This document shows positions 37,978 to 46,485 of a DNA stretch of 64,000 nucleotides, piece after piece; positions within the stretch are counted from its first letter, which is position 1; each line of letters starts with the position of its first letter. Location of the stretch: contig NZ_JAFKLZ010000001.1 of the NCBI RefSeq assembly GCF_017304615.1, forward strand, positions 1,116,001 through 1,180,000, given 5' to 3'. This DNA comes from Sphingomonas sp. (GTDB lineage Bacteria; Pseudomonadota; Alphaproteobacteria; Sphingomonadales; Sphingomonadaceae). Both the position numbers and the translations under genes were made by a program. The notes beneath the pieces are model-generated. The model did not search any database and was not told the origin of the DNA. It saw nothing but the letters and a program-made list of their open reading frames with translations.

Positions 37978-40280
37978 GCCGCCTCCACCCGCTTGGCGAC
38001 CGCCGCGAGGAGTCCCGCCCGGTCGTAGCGGTAAACTTGTTCGCTCGATCCGATGTCGCGGCGATCATTGGTCAGCCGGATGATGCGATCGTCGTGCCGG
38101 TCGTCCGCGTCGGTCGTCAGAATGACAGCCGGCTCCTCGCCCGCATCGGTCTTCATCGCGACGCGATACCCCGCTGCCTCCAGCACCGGCTTGAGGAAGG
38201 TCGCGATCCAGCCGTCCCCTTCGCCGTGGATCAGGCACAAGGGCGCGCCGGGCTGCACGACAGCCGCGCTGTTGGGGCCGAGCAGCCATTGCGGGTCGAT
38301 CAGTTCGATCTGTTCGTCATCGATCGTGACGACGCCCAGGATCGGCCCTGCCTGGACCGACGGAACTATTTCCGCTGGCACTGCGACAATATCGACCGGC
38401 TCGGCGATGGCGTAAGCAACTTCCGCCTCGCCATCCTTGATCCGCAGCACCGCGAGATCGACGCGGCCGGCAACGTCACCAAGCGACGCGAGCGGGACGA
38501 TCCGGCCGTCGATCAACAATCGCATCCGACCGCCGCTGAAGCGAGCCGTGTCGGACGGGACGGTCTCGACGCGGTCGATGATCGCCAGCGGCACCGCACG
38601 GCGTCGGCCGTCGAGATCCTCGAACAACAGGGCATCGACCGTCGGCGCGACTGCCGCTTCGGTCTCTTCGTCGTCGATCACCGCATCGTGCGTGAAATTG
38701 ATGCCCGCCGCGGTCGCGATCCCGGCGCAATCCAGCAGCAGCATCGGCGATCCGCTGTCGGGCAGCGTCTGGCCGGCATAGATGCCCGACGCCATCACCG
38801 CGGGCGCGGCCGGCTTGATCACCAGCTCTTCGTGATCGAGCACCGAATCGACCGCGACGGCGAAGCTGCCGCCGCTCGCGCTGATGATCGCCAGCATGTC
38901 GGCGGCGGCCGGGTTGGCGGGCGCCAGGCCCAGCAGAGCGCCAAGATCGACGAGCGGCATCCGCCGGTCGCGCACCGTCGCCGCGGCGGTATCGCCCAGC
39001 AAGTCGATGCGGATGGCATCGCCGCCGACATGGACGATTTCTTCGATCGCTTGCCGCGTGACGGCAAAGCGTTGTCCGGCGACGCCGATGACGATGGCGG
39101 GAATGATCGACAAGGTCAGCGGGACATGGATCAGGATGCGCAGGCCACGACCGCGCGCGTTGACCAGTTCGATGCGACCGCCAATCTGTTCGATATTGGC
39201 GCGTACCACGTCCATCCCGACGCCGCGCCCCGAAATCGCCGTGACTTCGTCCTTGGTCGACAGGCCGGGCTCGAAGATTAGGTCGAGCTTGGCACGTTCG
39301 CTGAGCGCTGAAAGGTCGCGCCCGCGCGACTGGCCTGACGCAGTGAGTTTCTGAACCAGCCGGTCGGTATCGATGCCGCGCCCATCGTCGGAGATCTCGA
39401 TGATGATCTGGTTGCCCGACTGGCGCGCGCAGACCACGAGGCGCCCGACCTCGCGCTTGCCGGCGGCGCGGCGCTGTTCAGGAGATTCGATGCCGTGGTC
39501 GATCGAATTGCGGATGATATGGACCAGCGGGTCGCGCATCATCTCGATCATCTCACGATCGAGTTCGACGTCGGCGCCCTCCACGACGAGCTGAACTTGC
39601 TTGCCCAGTTCGGCAACGGTGTCGCGGACCATGCGCGGCAACGCGGAGAAAAGCGCGTCGATTTTTTGCATGCGCGTCCGCGTGACGGTGTCGCGCATTT
39701 CGGCGACGGTCAGCGACAGACGATCCAGCGCGGCCTCGATCCCGGGATCGCCCTGATGATCGCGCATCCGGCGCGCGAGTTCGTTACGCGCCAGCACCAT
39801 GTCGGACATGCCGCTCATCATGCGGTCGAGCAAATCGGTCGAAAGCCGAACGCTGCGATTGGCGGCGCGCTGGCTGGACGACGCCTGTTGCGCGACGGGC
39901 GTAGCCATCTCCGCGCTGCCGTCGAGTGCGGCAATCAGCAACTCTTCGCCGCTGTCGTCCAACGCCGTGCCAGCGTCGATGGCTTCGACGATTTCACCGA
40001 TCCGATCGACGATCGCGAGCACCGCTGTGACGAGCGGGGCGTCGGGCGAGCGTTCGCCCGACCGCAGCGCCGACAGCACGTCCTCAGCGGCATGGCTCAA
40101 CCGCGCGAGACGCGGCAGATCGAGAAAGCCGCAGCTTCCCTTGACGGTGTGAACGAAGCGGAAAATGGCGTCGAGCCTGGCCCGATCCTCTGGCGCAGCT
40201 TCCCACGCGACGATCTCGCCCGAGAGCGCTTCCAGCGTCTCGCGCGTTTCGGCAATGAATTCCTGGAGCAGATCGTCCAT
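37974..40280 (-). CDS. cheA: Chemotaxis histidine kinase CheA with extended C terminus
   Basis: This 768-residue kinase phosphorylates CheY and CheB. The HPt domain (residues 1-105) has the phospho-His at H44 (VHTVKGSCGFL). There is no separate P2 domain. Dimerisation helices (about 145-205) and the HATPase follow, with the N box HIIRNSIDHGIE near 254-265, G1 DDGRGID at 298-304 and G2 GRGVGMD at 351-357. A CheW-like regulatory domain covers about 385-525. Unusually, residues about 545-665 look like a second CheW-like domain and 679-768 like a receiver fold without clear phospho-acceptor signatures. It ends in overlap with cheW. Confidence 0.95.
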   Translation of the reverse strand: MDDLLQEFIAETRETLEALSGEIVAWEAAPEDRARLDAIFRFVHTVKGSCGFLDLPRLARLSHAAEDVLSALRSGERSPDAPLVTAVLAIVDRIGEIVEAIDAGTALDDSGEELLIAALDGSAEMATPVAQQASSSQRAANRSVRLSTDLLDRMMSGMSDMVLARNELARRMRDHQGDPGIEAALDRLSLTVAEMRDTVTRTRMQKIDALFSALPRMVRDTVAELGKQVQLVVEGADVELDREMIEMMRDPLVHIIRNSIDHGIESPEQRRAAGKREVGRLVVCARQSGNQIIIEISDDGRGIDTDRLVQKLTASGQSRGRDLSALSERAKLDLIFEPGLSTKDEVTAISGRGVGMDVVRANIEQIGGRIELVNARGRGLRILIHVPLTLSIIPAIVIGVAGQRFAVTRQAIEEIVHVGGDAIRIDLLGDTAAATVRDRRMPLVDLGALLGLAPANPAAADMLAIISASGGSFAVAVDSVLDHEELVIKPAAPAVMASGIYAGQTLPDSGSPMLLLDCAGIATAAGINFTHDAVIDDEETEAAVAPTVDALLFEDLDGRRRAVPLAIIDRVETVPSDTARFSGGRMRLLIDGRIVPLASLGDVAGRVDLAVLRIKDGEAEVAYAIAEPVDIVAVPAEIVPSVQAGPILGVVTIDDEQIELIDPQWLLGPNSAAVVQPGAPLCLIHGEGDGWIATFLKPVLEAAGYRVAMKTDAGEEPAVILTTDADDRHDDRIIRLTNDRRDIGSSEQVYRYDRAGLLAAVAKRVEAA

Positions 40281-40337
40281 GGGTCCCCGGGTCTGGCGCT
40301 CGGGCGAACATTGGACGATCAGTGGTAAAGGAGACGT

Positions 40338-40982
40338 TTACCCGGCGTGAATTGTCACGCCAAACAGCAGGATAGGCGAATCAGGCTCGGAAATCTGAAC
40401 GGTCCCGTTGCCCGCCGTCACCAGCGAGTGCACCAAATAGGCCGCCGCGCTACGCGGGGTCACGCCGTCCTCACCCAGATCACCGAGCAGGGTCGAGCGC
40501 AATTCCTGGTCGAGCACCAGCCGCGGCCCCTCGGCGCGGACGACGATCTCGATCTTGTCGCCCAGTTCCTCTGCGCCGATGTCGAGCTGGCCGCCACGGA
40601 CCAGCGCATCGCCCGCGATCAGCGCGAGGTTCATCAGCACCTTGACCGCCGGCTTGGGCAACGCGCCCTCCTCGATCATCCAGCCGATCGCGATTTTCCC
40701 GCCCTCGCCGAACAACCCCTCGATCGCGGTCCGCGCTTCGCGCGTGTCGACCTTGTCGCCAAACCCGCCCGCCGCACCGAATGCCAAGCGGAAGAATTTG
40801 AGCTTGTTGGCCGACGCCCGTGCGCTTTCGTTGAGCAGATCCAGACACCGCTGCCGCATATCCGGGTCGTGCTCGTCGGCAAGCAGCTCGAGTCCGTTAT
40901 TCAGCGCGCCGACCGGGCTGAGCAAGTCGTGGCACAGGCGCGAACAGAGCAGGCTGGCGAAATCGACCGGGGTGATGGTCAT
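40338..40982 (-). CDS. chpT: Histidine phosphotransferase ChpT
   Basis: This 214-residue protein matches ChpT, the phosphotransferase that passes phosphate from CckA to CtrA and CpdR in alphaproteobacteria. The phospho-His is H18 in SRLCHDLLSPVGALNNGLELL-like context, followed by a pseudo-kinase C-terminal fold lacking ATP-binding boxes. The ATG at 40982 fits homologues. It lies 57 bases upstream of cheA on the same strand, so CtrA pathway and chemotaxis genes are adjacent. Confidence 0.92.
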   Translation of the reverse strand: MTITPVDFASLLCSRLCHDLLSPVGALNNGLELLADEHDPDMRQRCLDLLNESARASANKLKFFRLAFGAAGGFGDKVDTREARTAIEGLFGEGGKIAIGWMIEEGALPKPAVKVLMNLALIAGDALVRGGQLDIGAEELGDKIEIVVRAEGPRLVLDQELRSTLLGDLGEDGVTPRSAAAYLVHSLVTAGNGTVQISEPDSPILLFGVTIHAG

Positions 40983-41049
40983 GCGGACGTTTCTTTCGGT
41001 TCTTGTCGTGCGCTTCTTGGCGTAGCATGCCGTCGCTAGCAACCTTTCG

Positions 41050-41445
41050 TCATGTCAGCCGGAATGGGAGGCGCTCGAACGTGGCGTCGTTCGAGGCAAG
41101 CCACGCGGTCGCATCGCTGTCGGCGACTATCACCCACACCTCCCCGCCCCGCGCCGACGCGGCATCGCGGGCCGACGGTTCGGCTTTACCGGTGGGGTGA
41201 GAGTGGTAGTGCCCGATCACTGCGGGACCGCCTATTCGCGCCTGCTTATGGGCAGTGATCAGCGCTTGCGAATCGATCTCGAATGCCATCCTCGGCTCCG
41301 CCGCGACGTTCCGGCACGGTACTACGCGTTCGACCTGTAACCCCCGGCCGAGCAGCAGCCCGCACACCTCGACGTCGGGACTCGCCGCCGCCTCGGCCCG
41401 GATCGCGTCGAGCGCCGCCCTTGAAATTTCCAGCCTCATCCCCAT
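41050..41445 (-). CDS. JAMM/MPN metalloprotease-like protein (M67)
   Basis: This 131-residue protein is a bacterial JAB/MPN domain. The JAMM zinc motif is intact: E26 (EVCGLLLG), H81-S82-H83-P84, S91 and D94. Bacterial members often remove ubiquitin-like sulfur carrier extensions or cleave cysteine adducts (Mec+ type), but no sulfur carrier gene is next to it. It is divergent from rluD with 14 bases between the two starts. Confidence 0.9.
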   Translation of the reverse strand: MGMRLEISRAALDAIRAEAAASPDVEVCGLLLGRGLQVERVVPCRNVAAEPRMAFEIDSQALITAHKQARIGGPAVIGHYHSHPTGKAEPSARDAASARGGEVWVIVADSDATAWLASNDATFERLPFRLT

Positions 41446-41459
41446 CTCCGTACACGAAA

Positions 41460-42410
41460 ATGGTCTCGGGGGTTTCCATCATCGAAGCGCAGGTTTCCGC
41501 GGCCGCCAACGGCTGGCGGCTCGACCGTGCGCTGGCCGACGCGGTGCCGACACTGTCGCGCGAGCGGCTGAAGGCGCTGATCTCGTCGGGCGCGGTCAGC
41601 GACCGGACGGGGGCGCTGTTGCGCGACCCAGCCAGGAAAGCGGTGGCGGGCGACGTGCTGTCGGTCGCGGTGCCCGATCCCACTCCAGCGCACAACGAAG
41701 CGCAGGACATCCCGCTGGTCGTCGCGTTCGAGGACGAGCATCTGATCGTGATCGACAAGCCCGCGGGCCTGGTCGTCCACCCGGCAGCGGGCAACCTCGA
41801 CGGGACGCTGGTCAACGCGCTGCTCCACCATTGCGGCGGCAGCCTGTCGGGGATCGGCGGCGTGGCGCGGCCGGGGATCGTGCACCGCATCGACAAGGAT
41901 ACGTCAGGGCTGATGGTCGCCGCCAAGACCGATCGAGCGCATGTCGGCCTCGCCAAGCAGTTCGCCGATCACTCGATCGACCGCCGCTACAAGGCGATCG
42001 TGTCGGGCCGCCTGACCACCAAGTCTGGCACCGTCGATGCGCCGCTCGCGCGCAGTCCGCAGAACCGCAAGAAGATCGCGATCGTGCAGACCGGCAAGCG
42101 CGCGGTCACGCACTGGTCCCAGCTTGCCCAGCTGTCGGACGCCACGTTCGTCGAATGCCGCCTCGAAACCGGACGCACGCATCAGGTGCGCGTGCATATG
42201 GCGTCGATCGGCCATCCCTTGCTGGGAGACCCGGTTTATGGTAGAACAAAACAGGTTCATCGGAAGGATTTGGAAACCCTGAATTTCCGCCGCCAGGCAT
42301 TGCACGCGGCGGTTCTGGGGTTCATCCATCCCATCACAAGAGAAGCTTTGTCGTTCGAAAGCGAAATGCCTGCGGACATGCAGGAACTGTTCGATACACT
42401 GGCTCGTTGA
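41460..42410 (+). CDS. rluD: 23S rRNA pseudouridine synthase RluD-type
   Basis: This 316-residue enzyme isomerises uridines in helix 69 of 23S rRNA. An S4 RNA-binding domain covers residues about 15-75, and the RluA-family catalytic motif with its Asp is GIVHRIDKDTSGLM. The later EGRTHQVR-like signature reads ETGRTHQVRVHM. I use the ATG at 41460; the open frame continues upstream over the divergent JAMM gene without homology. An EcfG-type promoter for rpoH lies inside its last codons. Confidence 0.94.
   Translation: MVSGVSIIEAQVSAAANGWRLDRALADAVPTLSRERLKALISSGAVSDRTGALLRDPARKAVAGDVLSVAVPDPTPAHNEAQDIPLVVAFEDEHLIVIDKPAGLVVHPAAGNLDGTLVNALLHHCGGSLSGIGGVARPGIVHRIDKDTSGLMVAAKTDRAHVGLAKQFADHSIDRRYKAIVSGRLTTKSGTVDAPLARSPQNRKKIAIVQTGKRAVTHWSQLAQLSDATFVECRLETGRTHQVRVHMASIGHPLLGDPVYGRTKQVHRKDLETLNFRRQALHAAVLGFIHPITREALSFESEMPADMQELFDTLAR
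42383..42408 (+). promoter_or_regulatory. EcfG-type general stress promoter upstream of rpoH
   Basis: GGAAC (42383-42387) and CGTT (42405-42408) with a 17-base spacer match the EcfG consensus. The element lies in the end of rluD, 70-95 bases before the rpoH ATG, in the right orientation. Dependence of an rpoH gene on EcfG is known in several alphaproteobacteria; here it is inferred from sequence. Confidence 0.55.
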
Positions 42411-42477
42411 TTATTGTGCAGCGCAGCACGTCGCCTCTTCTGGGGCGTGCCGGCTGAAGGAAAGGGAGTAGAAGATC

Positions 42478-43380
42478 ATGGCAAACCGCAGCAACGTCCC
42501 CGCGACGATTCCTGCTCTCGGCGGCGAGGCGAGCCTCAACCGCTATCTGGCCGAGATCAAGAAATTCCCCGTCCTGACGCCGGAGCAGGAATACATGCTC
42601 GCCAAACGTTTCGAGGAACATGGCGACACGGAAGCCGCGCATCAGCTCGTCACCAGCCACCTGCGCCTCGTCGCGAAGATCGCGATGGGCTATCGCGGTT
42701 ATGGCCTGCCCGTCTCGGAACTGATTTCCGAAGGCAATATCGGCCTGATGCAGGGCGTGAAGAAGTTCGAGGCCGATCGCGGCTTCCGCCTCTCGACCTA
42801 TGCGATGTGGTGGATCCGCGCGTCGATCCAGGAATTCATCCTGCGCTCGTGGAGCCTGGTGAAGATGGGCACGACCGCCGCGCAGAAGAAATTGTTCTTC
42901 AACCTGCGCCGGATGAAGTCGAAGCTCGACGCGTTCGACGACGGCGACCTGTCACAGGAGAATCTCGCCAAGATCGCCAAGGACCTCGGCGTGACCGAGG
43001 AAGAGGTGACCAGCATGAACCGCCGCATGGCGATGGGCGGCGACACGTCGCTCAACGTCTCGATGCGCGAGGATGGCGAAGGTCAGTGGCAGGATTGGTT
43101 GCAGGACGATTCGCCCTTGCAGGATCAGGTCGTCGCCGAGACGCAGGAGGCGGACGTCCGCCACAGCCTGCTGACCGAGGCGATGGAAGACCTCAACGAG
43201 CGTGAACGCCACATCCTGACGGAACGTCGCCTGACCGACGACCCCAAGACGCTCGAGGAGCTATCGCAGGTCTATGGCGTCAGCCGCGAGCGTGTCCGCC
43301 AGATCGAGGTGCGCGCGTTCGAGAAGCTGCAGAAGGTGATGATGCGGCTTGCAGGCGAAAAGCGCCTGATCGCGGCGTAA
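42478..43380 (+). CDS. rpoH: Heat-shock sigma factor RpoH (sigma-32)
   Basis: This 300-residue sigma-70-family factor directs RNA polymerase to heat-shock promoters. Region 2 is well conserved (HLRLVAKIAMGYRGYGLP, DLIGN-like SELISEGNIGLMQGVKKF and STYAMWWIRASIQEFIL). The RpoH-specific box is QKKLFFNLRR. Region 4 with its helix-turn-helix (TLEELSQVYGVSRERVRQIE) is at the C terminus. A clear AGGAAAGGGAG precedes the ATG. Upstream is a small stem (GTGCAGCGCAGCAC, about 42416-42429), and a repeat unit follows the gene. Confidence 0.96.
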   Translation: MANRSNVPATIPALGGEASLNRYLAEIKKFPVLTPEQEYMLAKRFEEHGDTEAAHQLVTSHLRLVAKIAMGYRGYGLPVSELISEGNIGLMQGVKKFEADRGFRLSTYAMWWIRASIQEFILRSWSLVKMGTTAAQKKLFFNLRRMKSKLDAFDDGDLSQENLAKIAKDLGVTEEEVTSMNRRMAMGGDTSLNVSMREDGEGQWQDWLQDDSPLQDQVVAETQEADVRHSLLTEAMEDLNERERHILTERRLTDDPKTLEELSQVYGVSRERVRQIEVRAFEKLQKVMMRLAGEKRLIAA

Positions 43381-43392
43381 GCCTCCTTTATC

Positions 43393-43472
43393 CGTCACCC
43401 CGGCCTTGAGCCGGGGTCCTGCTTTCTCAACCGGAAGAAGAAGCGGGATGCCGGATCAAGTCCGGCATGACG
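43393..43472. repeat. Intergenic two-hairpin repeat, copy 1
   Basis: The unit consists of an outer hairpin around CCCCGGCC..GCCGGGG and a second hairpin ATGCCGGA..TCCGGCAT, flanked by CGTCA and TGACG. Two further copies are at 46067 and 56540. It follows rpoH. Such REP-like units are common between genes in sphingomonads. Confidence 0.85.
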
Positions 43473-43548
43473 AACGGGGTTTGCACCTCCTGGTTTACAC
43501 GCGCCCTGCGGCTCCCTAGCCTCCCCGCTCAACCATCGGGGACCGATC

Positions 43549-44040
43549 ATGTGGCGTTACGTCAAGATACCCAAGGCCATCGCGCTGCTGGCGTTCCTGC
43601 TGCCGTGGATGACGGTGTCGTGTTCGAACACCAAGGTAGCGGAGGCGAACGGCTGGGAACTGGTGCTGGGCCGCATCCGCCCCGTGATGCAGGCCGCGAG
43701 CGACGCGCCCGCCCATGCCGATAAACTCAACATTTACCTCGCCGCCGCCGTCGCGTTGATCGTCGTCGGGCTAATCTTTTCGCTGATGCGCAAGCGTCTC
43801 GCGCCGGTGGTGGTCGCGACGTCGCTCGGCGCGCTCGCGCTGATCTGGGCGGGCGCTCAGCAATATACGCCTCAACGCCTCGCCGACGCCGCGAAGCGTG
43901 GCGGTGAAGCGGGCATGGACGACATCGCCACATCGGTGATCCGCATCGATTGGCAGATCGGCTATTGGGTCGCGCTCGGCGCGCTCCTGGTTGCCGCCCT
44001 GCTGGCGTTCCTCGCGATCCGTGATCCCGACACGCGCTAA
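43549..44040 (+). CDS. Hypothetical membrane protein
   Basis: This 163-residue protein has three probable membrane helices: residues about 9-24, 65-84 and 90-105, plus a fourth near the C terminus (YWVALGALLVAALLAFLAI). I do not recognise a family. A short Cys-containing MTVSCS segment after the first helix resembles, but does not match well, a lipobox. It ends three bases before the fused oxidase-transglycosylase gene, so it may be cotranscribed with it. Confidence 0.75.
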   Translation: MWRYVKIPKAIALLAFLLPWMTVSCSNTKVAEANGWELVLGRIRPVMQAASDAPAHADKLNIYLAAAVALIVVGLIFSLMRKRLAPVVVATSLGALALIWAGAQQYTPQRLADAAKRGGEAGMDDIATSVIRIDWQIGYWVALGALLVAALLAFLAIRDPDTR

Positions 44041-44043
44041 CGG

Positions 44044-46050
44044 ATGAAACACGACGTCGTCGTCATCGGCGGGGGCGCGGCCGGGATCGCCGCCGCCCGG
44101 CGTCTGCACGACGCGCGCGCCGACGTCCTGCTGGTCGAGGCGAGCGGACGGCTCGGTGGGCGGGCGCATACCGTTCGGGTGCGCGGCGAAGTGCTCGACC
44201 TCGGCTGTGCGTGGCTGCATTCGGCCGATCGCAATCCATGGACCCGGATCGCATTGGCGGAAGGGTTCCAGATCGACCGCACGCCGGCGGGCTGGCGCAC
44301 GCAATGGAACGATCTGGGCTTTTCCAGGGAGGAACGCGCGGCGTTCGAAGCGGCCTACGCCCAATGGCACGAACGCGCGGAACGCTTCGTCCACGGCCCA
44401 GACCGCCCGCTCAGCGACTTCATCCCCGCCGCCTCGCCCTGGCGTCCGCTGATCGATGCGATTTCGGGCTATGCCAACGGCGCGAATTTGCGGGACGTCT
44501 CCCTCCACGACTGGGCGGCGTACGAAAATGCTGCGGGCGACGACAATTGGCGGCTGCGCGAGGGATATGGCACGCTCATTTCGGCGTACGGGAAGCGGCT
44601 GCCCGTCAAGCTCGACGCGCCCGTCTCGCTGATCGATCATCGCGGTGCCGTCATCCGTCTCATGACGCCCAGCGGCATCATCGAAGCGGATCGCGTGATC
44701 GTCGCGGTGCCGACGCCGATCATCGCCGATGGCGACCTTCGTTTCGACCCGCCGCTCGAGGACAAGCGCCAGGCCGCCGCCGCGCTCCCGCTCGGGCTGG
44801 CCGACAAGATCTTCCTTGGCATTAAGGGCGGTGACTATCCGCAGAACGCGCACCTGATCGGCAACCCGCGCAGCGCCAATACCGCGAGCTATCAGGTCGG
44901 TTGGCTCGGCCAGCCAGTGATCGAAGCTTTTTTCGGCGGCGATTGTGCCGAGGCGCTGGAACGGATCGACGACCGCGCCGCCGCCGATTTCGCGATCGGA
45001 GAATTAGCGGGACTGCTCGGCAACGACTGGCGGATGCGGCTACAGCCTCTCGCCCGTACCCGGTGGCGCGCGGAGAAATTCATTCGCGGGAGCTATTCGC
45101 ACGCGCGCGTGGGCCAGGCCGGGCAGCGCAATATCCTGGCTTCGGCGCACGACGACCGCTTGTTCTTTGCCGGCGAGGCATGCCACCCGAACGATTTCTC
45201 GACCGCGCACGGCGCTTACGAGACCGGGATCACCGCCGCCGAAGAGGTGCTTGCGGCGGGGCGCCGTCCGCGCGTAGTGGCGGCCATGCCGCTCGCCGCG
45301 GTCCCGACCCTCGCCACGACCGAACCTGCCGACGACGCCATGCCTGCAAGACGCACCAGCCCCCGCCGTTCTTGGCCGCGCCGCATCTTTGGATGGGCCT
45401 GGAAATCCGTGCTGGGCTTCGTGGTGCTCAGTGTCGTCTGGGTCGGACTCTACCGTTTCGTCAACCCGCCGATCACCTTCACGATGCTGGCGGACGGCGT
45501 GTCGGGGAACGGCATCGTCAAGCAGTGGATGTCGCTCGATCAGATGGATCCGCGGATGGCCCGCGCCGCGATCGCGGGCGAGGATTCGCGCTTCTGCCTG
45601 CACAACGGCTTCGATCTTCGCGCGATCGAGCAGGCCTATAATCGCAACCAGAAAGGCGGCCGCATCCGCGGCGGCTCGACCATCAGCCAGCAGACCGCGA
45701 AGAATGTCTTCCTGATCCAGGGCGGCGGCTATGTCCGCAAGGCGTTCGAGGCGTATTTCACCTTCCTGATCGAACATCTGTGGGGGAAGCGGCGGATCAT
45801 GGAGGTGTATCTCAACGTCGCGGAGACCGGGATCGGCACCTACGGCGCCAATGCCGGGTCGATCCGCTATTTCGGACACGACGCGTCGAAACTGACGGCG
45901 ATCGAGGCGGGGCGGATCGCCGCGGTGTTGCCGCTACCGAAGAAGCGCGACGCAGTGGACCCGACGGGCTTCGTGCGGCGACACGGCAACGCGATCGCGC
46001 GCTATGTGGACGTGGTGCGCGGCAGTGGGCTGGATAGCTGTTTGAAATAG
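44044..46050 (+). CDS. Fusion of FAD amine oxidase and monofunctional peptidoglycan glycosyltransferase (MtgA)
   Basis: This 668-residue ORF joins two families without a stop. Residues 1 to about 412 are a flavin amine oxidase: FAD motif VVVIGGGAAGIAAARRL at the start, GRLGGRAHT, and the C-terminal FAD segment FFAGEACHPNDFSTAHGAYETG. Residues about 433-668 equal a full-length MtgA: Arg-rich start, one TM helix (about 448-471), catalytic Glu in AGEDSRFCLHNGFD near 513, and GGSTISQQTAKN. An internal ATG at 45340 could start MtgA alone (236 residues). As one chain, the oxidase would be cytoplasmic and the GT51 domain periplasmic. The oxidase substrate is unknown. Confidence 0.88.
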   Translation: MKHDVVVIGGGAAGIAAARRLHDARADVLLVEASGRLGGRAHTVRVRGEVLDLGCAWLHSADRNPWTRIALAEGFQIDRTPAGWRTQWNDLGFSREERAAFEAAYAQWHERAERFVHGPDRPLSDFIPAASPWRPLIDAISGYANGANLRDVSLHDWAAYENAAGDDNWRLREGYGTLISAYGKRLPVKLDAPVSLIDHRGAVIRLMTPSGIIEADRVIVAVPTPIIADGDLRFDPPLEDKRQAAAALPLGLADKIFLGIKGGDYPQNAHLIGNPRSANTASYQVGWLGQPVIEAFFGGDCAEALERIDDRAAADFAIGELAGLLGNDWRMRLQPLARTRWRAEKFIRGSYSHARVGQAGQRNILASAHDDRLFFAGEACHPNDFSTAHGAYETGITAAEEVLAAGRRPRVVAAMPLAAVPTLATTEPADDAMPARRTSPRRSWPRRIFGWAWKSVLGFVVLSVVWVGLYRFVNPPITFTMLADGVSGNGIVKQWMSLDQMDPRMARAAIAGEDSRFCLHNGFDLRAIEQAYNRNQKGGRIRGGSTISQQTAKNVFLIQGGGYVRKAFEAYFTFLIEHLWGKRRIMEVYLNVAETGIGTYGANAGSIRYFGHDASKLTAIEAGRIAAVLPLPKKRDAVDPTGFVRRHGNAIARYVDVVRGSGLDSCLK

Positions 46051-46066
46051 CGTTGCGGTGCTCCCT

Positions 46067-46146
46067 CGTCACCCCGGCCTCGAGCCGGGGTCCCGCTTGA
46101 TCGACGCAGAAAAGAAGTGGGATGCCGGATCAAGTCCGGCATGACG
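46067..46146. repeat. Intergenic two-hairpin repeat, copy 2
   Basis: This copy has the same length and layout as the unit at 43393, with GC-rich hairpin CCCCGGCC..GCCGGGG and hairpin ATGCCGGA..TCCGGCAT between CGTCA and TGACG. It lies between the convergent fusion gene and ybaB and may also act as a terminator. Confidence 0.85.
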
Positions 46147-46161
46147 ACGTAAAACTACTCG

Positions 46162-46485
46162 TCAGAAGGGCAGCTTGAACCCCGGCGGCAGCGGCATGCC
46201 CTGCGTCATCTTCGACATCTCGGCATTCGACGCGGCATCGGCCTTCGCCCGCGCATCGTTGAACGCGGCGACGATCAAATCCTCCAGCATCTGCTTGTCC
46301 GCCGGCACGATGAGCGAATCGTCGATCGAGATGGCGATGATCCGACCCTTGGCCGACGCCTTCACCTTGACGAGGCCACCACCCGACGCACCTTCGACCT
46401 CGATCTGGTCGAGCCCGTCCTGCGCCTTGGCCAGTTCGGCCTGGACGTTCTGCGCCATCGCCATGATGTCTTCGAGACTCTTCAT
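46162..46485 (-). CDS. YbaB/EbfC nucleoid-associated protein
   Basis: This 107-residue protein matches the YbaB/EbfC DNA-binding family, a small nucleoid-associated dimer with a coiled helical N terminus (MKSLEDIMAMAQNVQAEL) and a central beta sheet containing VEGASGGGLVKVKASAKG. The ATG at 46485 overlaps the dnaX stop (ATGA), giving translational coupling, a common arrangement with dnaX. The recR gene often found next is absent here. Confidence 0.94.
   Translation of the reverse strand: MKSLEDIMAMAQNVQAELAKAQDGLDQIEVEGASGGGLVKVKASAKGRIIAISIDDSLIVPADKQMLEDLIVAAFNDARAKADAASNAEMSKMTQGMPLPPGFKLPF

Noticed and set aside
37926-39281. 451-codon frame opposite cheW/cheA
   Set aside because: Shadow of the che genes, rich in Arg, Asp and His as expected from reversed GC-rich codons.
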